A stretch of 64,000 nt of DNA, from assembly GCF_029080175.1 (NCBI RefSeq), contig NZ_JARFJC010000026.1; one strand, 5' to 3'. Shown here one piece after another: positions 34,813-46,815 of this stretch. The position numbers were made by a program, and so were the translations under genes. The notes under the pieces are model-generated. The model ran no database searches, had not been told where the DNA came from, and saw only the letters and a program-made list of their open reading frames with translations. Origin of the DNA: Luteipulveratus flavus (GTDB lineage: Bacteria; Actinomycetota; Actinomycetes; Actinomycetales; Dermatophilaceae). Numbering within the stretch: the stretch's first letter is position 1; each line of letters begins with the position of its first letter.

Positions 34813-36030
34813 CTAGGACGTGTGGAGCAGCGGGATGACGGCATCCCAGAGCGCGGCGGCCACCTCGGCCTTGGTCGCCGGACCGACGGTGGTCACCTCG
34901 GGGCTGCCTCGGCGCAGCAGGTGGACGGTCGTGTGGTCCTGTCCGAAGGTCAGTCCGTCGCCGACCTGGTTGGCCACCAGCAGGTCGCAGCCCTTGCGCT
35001 CGAGCTTGGCGCGGGCGTAGCTGAGCAGGTCGCCGTGCTCGTCGCCGGTCTCGGCGGCGAACCCCACCAGGACGGGACGGGCGCAGTCGCCGCGCTGGCG
35101 CACCAGCTCGGCGAGGATGTCGGGGTTGCGCACCAGCCGCACGGTGGGCGCGGCGTCGGGATCGGCCGGGTCGTGGGTCTTCTTGATCTTGGTCCCGGCC
35201 GCCTCGGCGGGGCGGAAGTCCGCGACGGCGGCCGCCATGACCACGACGTCGGCCTGGACCGCGGTCACCTGCTCCTGCAGCTGGAGCGCGGTCTCGACCG
35301 TGACGAGGTCGACGCCGGCGGGCGTCGGCAGGGTCGAGGTGGAGATCAGCGTGACCTTCGCCCCGCGGCGCGCGGCCGCGTCGGCGATGGCGTACCCCTG
35401 CTTGCCGCTGGAGCGGTTGCCGAGGTACCGCACCGGGTCCAGGGGCTCGCGGGTGCCTCCGGCGGTGACGACCACGTGCACACCGGTGAGCGCGTCGTCC
35501 GCCGGCGCGCTCAGGACCTGCTGGCAGTACGCCGCGATGTCCTCCGGCTCGGGAAGCCGGCCGGGACCGGTGTCGGCACCGGTGAGCCGCCCCGAGGCGG
35601 TGTCCATCACGTGGACACCGCGGCTGCGCAGCGTCGCCACGTTGGCCGCCGTGGCGGGGTGCTGCCACATCTCGGTGTGCATCGCCGGCGCCATCACGAC
35701 AGGGCACCGGGCGGTGAGCAGGGTGCTGGTCAGCAGGTCGTCGGCGAGGCCGTGAGCGGCCTTGGCGAGCAGGTCGGCGGTCGCCGGAGCGACGACCACC
35801 AGGTCGGCCTGCTGGCCGATCCGCACGTGCGGCACCTCGTGGACGTCGGTCCACACATCGGTGCTCACCGGCTTGCCGGACAGCGCCGCCCAGGTCGGTT
35901 CACCGACGAACTGCAGGGCGGCCGCGGTCGGGACGACCGTCACGTCGTACCCGGACTCGGTGAAACGACGCAGCAGCGACGCGACCTTGTACGCCGCGAT
36001 TCCGCCGCCGACGCCGAGGACGATCCGCAT
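34813..36030 (-). CDS. coaBC: Bifunctional PPC synthetase / PPC decarboxylase
   Basis: It converts 4'-phosphopantothenate to 4'-phosphopantetheine for coenzyme A. The N-terminal CoaC flavin domain (to about residue 175) has GVGGGIAAYK, the catalytic His in VPHV (H68) and PAMHTEMW. The C-terminal CoaB domain has VVVTAGGTREPLDPVRYLGNRSSGK split across two strands and TKIKK, the conserved Lys of the CTP-dependent ligase. The CoaC substrate flap reads GRLTGADTGPGRLPEP, lacking the Cys of the E. coli LACG motif. 405 residues, normal length. Confidence 0.96.
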   Translation of the reverse strand: MRIVLGVGGGIAAYKVASLLRRFTESGYDVTVVPTAAALQFVGEPTWAALSGKPVSTDVWTDVHEVPHVRIGQQADLVVVAPATADLLAKAAHGLADDLLTSTLLTARCPVVMAPAMHTEMWQHPATAANVATLRSRGVHVMDTASGRLTGADTGPGRLPEPEDIAAYCQQVLSAPADDALTGVHVVVTAGGTREPLDPVRYLGNRSSGKQGYAIADAAARRGAKVTLISTSTLPTPAGVDLVTVETALQLQEQVTAVQADVVVMAAAVADFRPAEAAGTKIKKTHDPADPDAAPTVRLVRNPDILAELVRQRGDCARPVLVGFAAETGDEHGDLLSYARAKLERKGCDLLVANQVGDGLTFGQDHTTVHLLRRGSPEVTTVGPATKAEVAAALWDAVIPLLHTS

Positions 36031-36058
36031 GGGAGGTCGGAGCCGAGGCCGTGGAGCC

Positions 36059-36322
36059 TCAGGCCTCCTGCTTCTCCATCGTCAGCAGACGGTCGTTGAT
36101 CTCCCGCAGCGCGACGGACAGCGGCTTGTCGTTGACCTGGCTGTCGACGAGCGGGCCGACGTACTCCAGCAGGCCCTCGGACAGCTGGGAGTAGTAGGCG
36201 TTGATCTGCCGCGCACGCTTGGCCGAGTAGATGACCAGTGCGTACTTGGAGTCGGCGACCTCCAGGAGGTCGTCGATCGGCGGGTTGGTGATGCCCTCGG
36301 GGGCGGCCTGGGTGCCAGACAC
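36059..36322 (-). CDS. rpoZ: RNA polymerase omega subunit
   Basis: It helps RNA polymerase assembly and folding of the beta' subunit. The 87-residue protein has the omega motif SKYALVIYSAKRARQINAYY and the C-terminal KPLSVALREI of actinobacterial omega. The start is GTG at 36322. It is located between gmk and coaBC, the conserved actinobacterial order, with gaps of 15 and 28 bp. Confidence 0.96.
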   Translation of the reverse strand: MSGTQAAPEGITNPPIDDLLEVADSKYALVIYSAKRARQINAYYSQLSEGLLEYVGPLVDSQVNDKPLSVALREINDRLLTMEKQEA

Positions 36323-36337
36323 GAAGAGGTCTCGCTT

Positions 36338-36910
36338 TCAGTGGGTGGGTTTGCGCATCAATGATACGAGGTCCTCGGCCGCACGCCGAACGTCGTCGTT
36401 GACGATGGTGGTGTCGAACTCGTCGACGGCCGCCAGCTCGGCCCTCGCGGTCTGCAGTCGGACGTCCTGCTCGTCGGCCGTCTCGGTGCCCCGGCCGACG
36501 AGCCGGCGGACCAGCTCCTCCCAGCTCGGAGGCTCCAGGAACACCAGGTACGCCTCGGGCATGCGCTCCTTGACCTGCCGGGCGCCCTGCAGGTCGATCT
36601 CCAGCAGGGGCAGCCGGCCGCGCGCGATCGCGTCCAGCACCGGCCGGCGGGGTGTGCCGTAGCTCGCGCGCCCGTGCACGACGGCGTACTCCAGCAGCTC
36701 GCCCTCGTCGGCCATCCGCTGGAACTCCTCGTCGGAGACGAAGAAGTAGTGGACCCCGTCGACCTCGCCGGGTCGCGGCGGCCGGGTGGTGGCGGACACC
36801 GACAGCCACACCTCGGGGAAGTTCTCCCGGACGTAGGCGGCGACGGTGCCCTTACCGACAGCGGTCGGGCCGGCCAGGACGACCAGCCGACCGGGTACCT
36901 CAGCAGACAC
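36338..36910 (-). CDS. gmk: Guanylate kinase
   Basis: It phosphorylates GMP to GDP. The 190-residue protein has P-loop GPTAVGKGTV (Ala-Val in place of the usual Gly-Ser or Ser-Gly, as in other actinobacteria), SVSATTRPPRPGEVDGVHYFF, EYAVVHGRASYGTP (GMP binding) and LLEIDLQGARQVK. I place the start at the GTG at 36910, which follows the mihF stop by 7 bp with GGAG about 11 nt upstream; a reading to 36973 would overlap mihF. Confidence 0.96.
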   Translation of the reverse strand: MSAEVPGRLVVLAGPTAVGKGTVAAYVRENFPEVWLSVSATTRPPRPGEVDGVHYFFVSDEEFQRMADEGELLEYAVVHGRASYGTPRRPVLDAIARGRLPLLEIDLQGARQVKERMPEAYLVFLEPPSWEELVRRLVGRGTETADEQDVRLQTARAELAAVDEFDTTIVNDDVRRAAEDLVSLMRKPTH

Positions 36911-36917
36911 GAGCGGG

Positions 36918-37235
36918 TCAGGCTCCTTCGAAGCGGCCGAGCAGCGCGCTGATCTGGTTGGCGCCGAGGCCACGGACGCGACGGCTCTCGGAGATGCCGA
37001 TCTCCTCCATGATCTGGCGGGCGCGCACCCGCCCGACCCCGGGCATCGACTCCAGCAGCGCGGACACCTTCATCTTGCCGATGACCTCGTTCTCGCGACC
37101 GGACTCGATCACGTCCCGCAGCGAGCCCTGGGCGTACTTCAGGCGGTTCTTCACCGCCGCCCGCTCCCGGCGCGCCCGCGCCGCCTTCTCCAGCGCCTCC
37201 GCACGTTGCTCGGGGGTCAAGGGCGGAAGGGCCAC
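36918..37235 (-). CDS. mihF: Actinobacterial integration host factor
   Basis: A nucleoid-associated DNA-binding protein, essential in mycobacteria and needed for L5 phage integration; it is not homologous to E. coli IHF. The 105-residue protein has PPLTPEQRAEALEKAARARRE, the helical basic segment and the helix-hairpin-helix-like SMPGVGRVRARQIMEEIGI. The GTG start at 37235 has AGGAG 8 nt upstream. First gene of the mihF-gmk-rpoZ-coaBC-metK run. Confidence 0.96.
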   Translation of the reverse strand: MALPPLTPEQRAEALEKAARARRERAAVKNRLKYAQGSLRDVIESGRENEVIGKMKVSALLESMPGVGRVRARQIMEEIGISESRRVRGLGANQISALLGRFEGA

Positions 37236-37391
37236 GGGCGGACTCCTATGGTCGGGCGAACGCGCGGACACCGGGCAGGCGTCCGTCGCGGGGAGAAGGG
37301 CTCTACCGGAACCTAGCGAGTGATCGTCAGGTGAGGCAACGCGGGCGGCTGCGCGGTGCCCGGCGGCGGGCCCGAGAGCCTCGGATCGCGC

Positions 37392-37419
37392 TGTCACACC
37401 CGGTCGTGCGGGCGGGGTC
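37392..37419 (+). promoter_or_regulatory. ECF41-type promoter of the sigma factor gene
   Basis: TGTCACA at 37392-37398 followed after 17 nt by GGTC at 37416-37419 resembles the bipartite TGTCACA / CGTC promoter described for ECF41 sigma factors. It lies about 40 bp before the sigma gene ATG, with GGGAGG as ribosome-binding site in between. This suggests autoregulation. The -10 differs from my recollection of the consensus at one base. Confidence 0.6.
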
Positions 37420-37458
37420 CACCTCCATGACACGATCGTCACGGCCACGGGAGGACGC

Positions 37459-38349
37459 ATGACCGAGCTCGACCAGGAGAAGCCCTCGACCCGCCTCGCG
37501 GAGGAGTTCATGCAGGCGCGCCCCCGACTCGTCGGTGCGGCGTACCGCATCGTCGGCACGGTCGCGGACGCCGAGGACGTCGTCCAGGACGCGTGGCTGC
37601 GCTGGTCGACCGTGGACCGCGACGAGGTACGCGACCCCGTCGCCTACCTGCTGACCGTCACCACCCGCCTGGCCCTGAACCGTCTTCGCCAGCAGCGCAA
37701 CCGACGTGAGGACTACATCGGTCCGTGGCTGCCCGAGCCGAGCGACGACATGGACGTCGAGGCGTCGGTCGAGCTCTCGGAGTCGGTGTCGATGGCGATG
37801 ATGGTGGTGCTGGAGACGCTGACCCCGCTGGAGCGCGCCACGTTCGTGCTGCACGACGTCTTCGGCCTGACGTACGCCGAGGTCGCCACCGCCATCGACC
37901 GCTCGGACGCCGCGGCCCGGCAGCTCGGGCACCGGGCGCGGGCCCACGTCGCCGCCCGCCGTCCGCGGCGGGTGGTCGACCGGGTGCGTCACCGTCAGGT
38001 CACCGACCAGTTCGTCGCGGCGGCCGCCACCGGCGACGTCAGCGCACTGCTCGGCCTGCTCGCCCCCGACGTCGTCCTGGTGACCGACGGCGGCGGGCTG
38101 CGCCAGGCGGCCCTGCGTCCGGTGCACGGCTCCGACAACGTGTCCCGCTTCATCGCCGGGGTCGTACAGAAGGGCATGGACGACTCGGTCACGGTCGACG
38201 TCCTGCGCGTCAACGGCGAGTCGGCGATCGTCGTGGCACGCGGCGAGGAGCTGGACACCGTCTGCTTCCTCACCGTCGAGGAGAGCGGCATCACCGCGCT
38301 CCACCTCGTGCGCAACCCGCACAAGCTCACCGCGGTCCGCAACCGCTGA
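37459..38349 (+). CDS. ECF41-type (SigJ-like) sigma factor with SnoaL-like C-terminal domain
   Basis: A 296-residue extracytoplasmic-function sigma factor. Region 2 is around residues 18-85 (YRIVGTVADAEDVVQDAWLRW), region 4 around 110-165 (LTPLERATFVLHDVFGLTYAEVA). The linker holds WLPEP and the C-terminal NTF2-like domain carries VTDGGG and RNPHKL, the motifs typical of ECF41, where the C-terminus controls activity in place of an anti-sigma factor. The usual adjacent COE-type (carboxymuconolactone decarboxylase, oxidoreductase or epimerase) partner gene is absent; neighbours are mihF (divergent) and pyrF (convergent). Confidence 0.92.
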   Translation: MTELDQEKPSTRLAEEFMQARPRLVGAAYRIVGTVADAEDVVQDAWLRWSTVDRDEVRDPVAYLLTVTTRLALNRLRQQRNRREDYIGPWLPEPSDDMDVEASVELSESVSMAMMVVLETLTPLERATFVLHDVFGLTYAEVATAIDRSDAAARQLGHRARAHVAARRPRRVVDRVRHRQVTDQFVAAAATGDVSALLGLLAPDVVLVTDGGGLRQAALRPVHGSDNVSRFIAGVVQKGMDDSVTVDVLRVNGESAIVVARGEELDTVCFLTVEESGITALHLVRNPHKLTAVRNR

Positions 38350-38352
38350 GCG

Positions 38353-38374
38353 GCGGCCGCCGGCCGGGGGCCGC
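38353..38374. terminator. Bidirectional hairpin between sigma gene and pyrF
   Basis: GCGGCC (38353-38358) pairs with GGCCGC (38369-38374) around a GC-rich interior that can extend the stem. It fills the 30-bp gap between two convergent genes and could stop transcription from both sides. No T run is present. Confidence 0.5.
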
Positions 38375-38379
38375 AGGGG

Positions 38380-39236
38380 TCACGGGCGCAGCGCAGCCGC
38401 CTCCTGCGTCGCTCGGTCGGTCGCGGCCCGCAGCGCGAGCGGGTCCGGACCGGCGGCGAGCAGGCCGCGCGAGACCGCCGGCAGCACCTGGGACTCCGCG
38501 GCGCCGAACCCGCGACGGACGTCCTCGATCGTGGCCCCCTGCGCGCCGAGGCCGGGCGCGAGGAGCGGTGCCCTGCTGGTCGCGAGCGCGTCGGTGAGGC
38601 CGAGGTCGGCGAGGTCCTTGCCGATCGTCGCGCCGGTGACCAGCCCGAAGCTGGCGAGGCGGGTGCTCTCCGCCGCGTTGAGGGCCGTCACGCCGTCGAT
38701 CACGGTCTGCGCGACGGTGACGCCGTCGCGGACGGCGTGCTGCACCGAGGCGCCCTCGGGGTTGGACGTCATCGCCAGCACGAACAGCCCGCGACCGGTC
38801 TCCCGGGCGAGGTCGACCGCCGGGGCCAGCGAGCCGAACCCGAGGTACGGGCTGACCGTGACGGCGTCGGCGCGCAGCGGTGAGGCTTCACTCAGGTAGG
38901 CGTCGGCGTAGGCGCCCATCGTCGAGCCGATGTCGCCGCGCTTGACGTCCAGCAGGCTGAGCGTCCCGCTCCCGCGCAGGGCGGCGAGGACGTCCTCCAG
39001 GACGGCCACGCCGCGGGAGCCGTGCCGCTCGAAGAACGCCGACTGCGGCTTCACGACCGCCACGCGACCGGCGTACGCCTCGAGGCAGACGTCGGCGAAC
39101 CGGCGCAGCCCGTCCACGTCGTCCGAGAGCCCCCAGTCGCTCAGCAGGCTCGCGTGCGGGTCGATACCCGGGCAGAGCGGCCCGAACCGGTCGACGGCCT
39201 CTGTCAGCCGGGCACCGAACGTCGCGACCGGCGTGC

Positions 39237-39240
<4 letters not shown>
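38380..39240 (-). CDS. pyrF: Orotidine 5'-phosphate decarboxylase, type 2
   Basis: It decarboxylates OMP to UMP, the last pyrimidine step. The 286-residue protein has the type 2 active-site motif LLDVKRGDIGST, CPGIDPH near the N-terminus, VKPQSAFFERHG, and a C-terminal LLAPGLGAQG phosphate-binding loop. The GTG start at 39240 overlaps the carB stop (GTGA); a longer frame through carB is spurious. Last gene of the pyr operon. Confidence 0.97.
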
Positions 39241-42607
<3,367 letters not shown>

Positions 42608-42608
<1 letters not shown>

Positions 42609-43849
42609 CAGGCCGTCTCCTCACTGGTCGAGCGGGCGGACGCAGGGCGCTCTGGCGAGGCCGTGCCCATGAGCTCGATGAACCGGTCGAACAGGTACGC
42701 CGCGTCGTGCGGGCCGGCCGCGGCCTCGGGGTGGTACTGCACGGAGTACGCAGGCAGGTCGAGGCAGTCCAGTCCCTCGACGACGTCGTCGTTGAGGCAG
42801 ATGTGGGAGACCCGCACCCGCCCGTAGGAGGTGCCGTTGTCCGCGTCGGACGGGGCGACCGTCTCACCCTCCAGCGGCGCGTCGACGGCGAACCCGTGGT
42901 TGTGCGCGGTGACCTCGACCTTGCCGGTGGTCCGGTCCAGCACCGGCTGGTTGATGCCGCGGTGGCCGTACTTGAGCTTGTACGTGCCGAAGCCGAGCGC
43001 CCGGCCGAGGATCTGGTTCCCGAAGCAGATGCCGAAGAACGGCAGCTGCGCGTCGAGCACCTCGCGCAGGACGTCGACCTGCGGTGCGGTCGCCGGGTCG
43101 CCGGGGCCGTTGGAGAAGAACACCCCGTCCGGCCGTACCGCGCGGATCTGCTCGAACGTCGCGTCGGCGGGCAGGACGTGCACCTCGATGCCCCGCTGCG
43201 CCATCAGGGCCGGCGTCATCGCCTTGATGCCCAGGTCCAGCGCCGCGACGGTGAAGCGCCGCTCCCCCTGTGCCGGGACGACGTACGCGTCGTCGGTCGA
43301 GACCTGCGAGGCCAGCTCCGAACCGGCCATCTCGGGTGCATCCTGGACGCGGGCGAGCAGGTCGTCCGCTCGCACGTCCAGGTGCTCACCGCTGAAGATG
43401 CCGACCCGCATCGCGCCGCGCTCGCGCAGGTGGCGGGTCAGCGCCCGGGTGTCGATGTCGCAGATGCCGACCACGCCCTGGTCGCGCAGGTCGTCCTCCA
43501 GCGTGCGGGCCGACCGCCAGCTCGACGGGCGGATCGCGGGGTCGCGCACGACGTAGCCCGCGACCCAGATGCGCCGCGACTCGGCGTCCTCGTCGTTCAT
43601 TCCGGTGTTGCCGACGTGCGGGGCGGTCATGACCACGACCTGCTGGTGATAGCTCGGGTCGGTGAGCGTCTCCTGGTAGCCGGTCATGCCGGTCGAGAAG
43701 ACGCCCTCGCCGACGGTCGAGCCGACCGCGCCGTAGGCCAGGCCGGAGAAGGTCCGGCCGTCCTCGAGCACCAGCACCGCAGCCTCTCGCTGCGGGACCC
43801 GCGTCGCGCTCACACCCGTCTCCATCTCCACTGTCCTGTCGTCGCTCAT
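42608..43849 (-). CDS. carA: Carbamoyl-phosphate synthase small subunit
   Basis: It hydrolyses glutamine and channels ammonia to CarB. The 413-residue protein has the N-terminal CPSase domain (GEGVFSTGMTGYQETLTDPSY), then a class I glutaminase domain with nucleophile Cys in FGICFGNQILG and the catalytic His-Glu in VQYHPEA. The start at 43849 (ATG overlapping the pyrC stop) gives a slightly long N-terminus; an ATG eight codons later is an alternative. The longer open frame upstream is antisense or shadow of pyrC. Confidence 0.97.
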
Positions 43850-45165
43850 GAGGTCACGCCTCCGTCGAGGTAGGTGGCCCGGCCGCGCAGGAAGGTCGCG
43901 TGCACCGCTCCCTTGAGGACGCGCCCGTGCCAGGGGTTGTTGCGGGAGAGCGACAGGGATCGGTCGCGGTCCACGGCACCCTCCGCGGAGGGGTCGAGCA
44001 GGACGAGGTTGGCCGGCTCCCCCGCCGCGAGCCGGCGGCCGTGACCGCTCAGGCTCGCGATCTGCGCCGGCCGGTGGGACATCGCCGCCGCGACCTCCTC
44101 CCAGGTCATCAGGCCGCTCCCGACCATCACCGTGGTGACGACCGCGAGCGCCTGCTCCAGCCCGAGCATCCCGAACGCCGCCTCCCCGAAGGCGTGCTCC
44201 TTGTCGTGCCGGGCGTGCGGTGCGTGGTCGGTGGCGACCGCGTCGATGGTGCCGTCCGCCAGCGCCGCGCGCAGTGCCTCGACGTCCTCCTGCGGCCGCA
44301 GCGGCGGGTTCACCTTGAAGACCGGGTCGTACGCGCCGAGCAGGTCGGTCGTCAGCAGCAGGTGGTGCGGCGTCACCTCGGCCGTGACGGCGATGCCCTG
44401 GCCCTTGGCCCAGCGGAGCACCTCGACCGAGCCCGCGGTCGAGACGTGCGCGATGTGCACCCGCGAGCCGGTGTGGCGGGCGAGCATGACGTCGCGGGCG
44501 ACGATGACCTCCTCGGCGACTCCCGGCCAGCCGGGCAGGCCGAGGCGGCCGGACAGCTCGCCCTCGTGGCAGCAGGCCTGACCGTCGGCCAGCCGCGGCT
44601 CCTGGGCGTGCTGGGACACCACGCCGCCGAACGCCTTGACGTACTCCAGCGCCCGGCGCATCAGCCGCGCGTCGTGGACGCACTTCCCGTCGTCGGAGAA
44701 CACCCGGACGCCGGCGCGCGAGCGGGCCATCAGGCCGAGCTCGGCGAGCTGCTCCCCCGCCAGGGCCTTGGTGACCGCGCCGACCGGCTGGACGTCGACC
44801 AGACCGACCTTCTGACCGAGGTCGAGGACCCGCTCGGCCGCCTCGGCGGTGTCGGTGACCGGGTCGGTGTTGGCCATCGCGAGGACGGCGGTGAACCCGC
44901 CCGCGGCGGCCGCGGCGGAGCCGGTCTCGATGGTCTCGGCGTCCTCGCGTCCGGGCTCGCGCAGATGGGTGTGCAGGTCGACCAGACCGGGCAGCGCGAC
45001 CAGGCCGTCCGCGTCGAGCACCGTCACGTCCTTCGGCGCGGACAGCGAGCCGACCTCGGCGATCACGCCGTCGCGCAGCAGCAGGTCCGCGCGTCCCGCG
45101 CCGACCAGGTCGGCGCCGCGGACGACGTACGCCTGTCCGTCGCGAGTCGGGTTGGCGTGAGTCAC
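43846..45165 (-). CDS. pyrC: Dihydroorotase
   Basis: It cyclises carbamoyl-aspartate to dihydroorotate. The 439-residue type I enzyme has the metal-binding DLHTHLREPG, ANTDPVTDTAE, HVSTAGSVE, and the catalytic Asp in AVATDHAPHARHDKE. The GTG start overlaps the pyrB stop (GTGA). In some bacteria such a gene next to pyrB is a non-catalytic partner, but all metal ligands appear present here. Confidence 0.96.
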   Translation of the reverse strand: MTHANPTRDGQAYVVRGADLVGAGRADLLLRDGVIAEVGSLSAPKDVTVLDADGLVALPGLVDLHTHLREPGREDAETIETGSAAAAAGGFTAVLAMANTDPVTDTAEAAERVLDLGQKVGLVDVQPVGAVTKALAGEQLAELGLMARSRAGVRVFSDDGKCVHDARLMRRALEYVKAFGGVVSQHAQEPRLADGQACCHEGELSGRLGLPGWPGVAEEVIVARDVMLARHTGSRVHIAHVSTAGSVEVLRWAKGQGIAVTAEVTPHHLLLTTDLLGAYDPVFKVNPPLRPQEDVEALRAALADGTIDAVATDHAPHARHDKEHAFGEAAFGMLGLEQALAVVTTVMVGSGLMTWEEVAAAMSHRPAQIASLSGHGRRLAAGEPANLVLLDPSAEGAVDRDRSLSLSRNNPWHGRVLKGAVHATFLRGRATYLDGGVTS

Positions 45166-46097
45166 TTCTCGGCTCCTTCGCTCGAGGCCAGCAGGTGGTA
45201 GAGGACGCTCATCCGGACGGCCACGCCGGCCGAGACCTGGTCCAAGATCAGCGAGCGCGCCTCGTCCGCGGCATCGGCGGTGATCTCCAGGCCGCGGTTC
45301 ATCGGGCCCGGGTGGCAGATGACGGCGTGCTCGGGCAGCGCCTTGAGCCGCTCGCGGGTGAGTCCGTAGCCGACGGTGTACTCGCGCGGCGTCGGAAAGT
45401 AGCCCCCGCTCATGCGCTCCTTCTGGACGCGCAGCATCATCGCGACGTCGACCTGCGGCAGCACCTCGTCCAGGTCGTAGGAGGTGTCGAAGCCCTCCTC
45501 TTTCGCCCAGGCGCTGACGCCGCTGGGCATCAGCGTCGGCGGCGCGACCAGGGTCACGTGCGCGCCGAGGGTGCGCAGCAGGATCAGGTTGCTGCGCACC
45601 ACGCGGGAGTGGGTGAGGTCGCCGACGATCGCGACGTGCCGTCCGTCCAGCTCACCGATCCGGCGGCGGATCGTGTACGCGTCCAGCAGCGCCTGGGTGG
45701 GGTGCTCATGAGTGCCGTCGCCCGCGTTGACGACCATGGCGTCGACCCACTGGGCGACCTGCTGGGGTGCACCGCTGGCGTGGTGCCGGATCACCAGTCC
45801 GTCCACGCCCATCGCGGCCACCGTCATGACGGTGTCGCGCAGCGACTCGCCCTTGCTCACCGAGGACCCCTTCGCCGACACGTTGATGACGTCGGCGGAC
45901 AGCCACTTGCCGGCGATCTCGAACGAGCTGCGGGTCCGGGTGGAGTCCTCGAAGAAGAGGTTGACGATCGTGCGCCCGCGCAGCGCGGGGAGCTTCTTGA
46001 CCTCGCGGTCCTGGACCTGGTGCATCTGCTCGGCGGTCTGCAGGATCTGCAGTGCCTCGTCGCGGTCCAGGTCGGCAGCGCTCAGCAGGTGCCTCAT
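45162..46097 (-). CDS. pyrB: Aspartate carbamoyltransferase catalytic subunit
   Basis: It condenses carbamoyl phosphate with aspartate, the committed pyrimidine step. The 311-residue protein has the carbamoyl phosphate motif DSTRTRSSFEIAGKW, RHHASGAP, and HPTQALLDAYTI. No pyrI regulatory subunit is nearby, so control is expected through PyrR. The ATG overlaps the pyrR stop by 4 nt. Confidence 0.97.
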   Translation of the reverse strand: MRHLLSAADLDRDEALQILQTAEQMHQVQDREVKKLPALRGRTIVNLFFEDSTRTRSSFEIAGKWLSADVINVSAKGSSVSKGESLRDTVMTVAAMGVDGLVIRHHASGAPQQVAQWVDAMVVNAGDGTHEHPTQALLDAYTIRRRIGELDGRHVAIVGDLTHSRVVRSNLILLRTLGAHVTLVAPPTLMPSGVSAWAKEEGFDTSYDLDEVLPQVDVAMMLRVQKERMSGGYFPTPREYTVGYGLTRERLKALPEHAVICHPGPMNRGLEITADAADEARSLILDQVSAGVAVRMSVLYHLLASSEGAEK

Positions 46098-46702
46098 CGG
46101 GCCTGTCCTTCCGTCGGGCCCGCCACGATGCGGACCTCCTCGATGCCGTCGTGGTCCTGCAGCCGGACGCGGACCCGTTCGGCCTTCGCGGTGGGCAGGT
46201 TCTTGCCGACGTGGTCGGCCCGGACGGGCAGCTCGCGGTGGCCGCGGTCGACGAGGACGACGAGCCGGACCGCTCGCGGTCGTCCGAGGTCGCCCAGCGC
46301 GTCCAGCGCCGCGCGCACCGTACGCCCGGAGTAGAGGACGTCGTCGACCAGCACGACGATCTTGTCGTCGATGCCGCCGCTGGGGATCGTCGTGGCGTGC
46401 GCCGTGCGGACAGGCTGACGACGCAGGTCGTCGCGGTACATGGTCACGTCCAGTGCACCGACCGGGACGTCGACGCCCTCGACCTGGGCGATCGCCGCGA
46501 CCAGCCGTTCGGCGAGCTCGACGCCGCGGGTCGGGATGCCGAGCACGACCAGGTCGTCGGCTCCCTTGTTGTGCTCGAGCACCTCGTGCGCCATCCGTCG
46601 CAGGGCGCGGGAGACGTCGGCGGAGCTGAGGACCACACGACCGGACGACGGAGCCGAGGGCTGCGACGCCGCCGGGGGTAGGGCAGAGTCAGGACGCGAC
46701 AT
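46094..46702 (-). CDS. pyrR: Pyrimidine operon RNA-binding regulator / uracil phosphoribosyltransferase
   Basis: PyrR binds UMP and its own leader RNA to repress the pyr operon and has weak UPRTase activity. The 202-residue protein has an N-terminal extension of about 20 residues, the PRTase core and the PRPP loop VLVDDVLYSGRTVRAALDAL. The ATG at 46702 is preceded by AAGGAGGT with 9-nt spacing, and that sequence is part of the hairpin described next, indicating translational autoregulation. Confidence 0.96.
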   Translation of the reverse strand: MSRPDSALPPAASQPSAPSSGRVVLSSADVSRALRRMAHEVLEHNKGADDLVVLGIPTRGVELAERLVAAIAQVEGVDVPVGALDVTMYRDDLRRQPVRTAHATTIPSGGIDDKIVVLVDDVLYSGRTVRAALDALGDLGRPRAVRLVVLVDRGHRELPVRADHVGKNLPTAKAERVRVRLQDHDGIEEVRIVAGPTEGQAR

Positions 46703-46711
46703 GGCGTCAGG

Positions 46712-46748
46712 ACCTCCTTCGCCGCCTCACGGGACGGATCGTTAAAGG
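46712..46748 (-). promoter_or_regulatory. PyrR-binding hairpin overlapping the pyrR Shine-Dalgarno
   Basis: The leader RNA reads CCUUUAACGAUCCGUC, the hexaloop CCGUGA, then GGCGGCGAAGGAGGU. CCGUC (46733-46737) pairs with GGCGG (46722-46726) to close a CNGNGA hexaloop, and CCUU (46745-46748) pairs with AAGG (46716-46719). These are the features of PyrR-binding loops. Because AAGG is part of AAGGAGGT, PyrR-UMP binding should block ribosome access, as proposed for other actinobacteria. Confidence 0.85.
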
Positions 46749-46765
46749 ATGTCTGTCGGCAAGAG

Positions 46766-46771
46766 ATCTTA
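46766..46771 (-). promoter_or_regulatory. Probable -10 box of the pyr operon promoter
   Basis: TAAGAT on the minus strand fits the actinobacterial -10 pattern TAnnnT and would start transcription about 10 nt before the PyrR hairpin. No good TTGAC-like -35 is visible at normal spacing. The remaining 44 bp to the HGSNAT-like gene hold nothing else I recognise. Confidence 0.5.
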
Positions 46772-46815
46772 CCCGGCCGCGACGGCCGGACCGGCACCGG
46801 GCACGCCGGGTCGCC

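Noticed and set aside
33536..35854. A 772-residue metK reading
   Set aside because: The first ~366 codons are an Arg/Gly-rich shadow of coaBC; the true GTG start at 34756 has AGGAG and the conserved MetK N-terminus.
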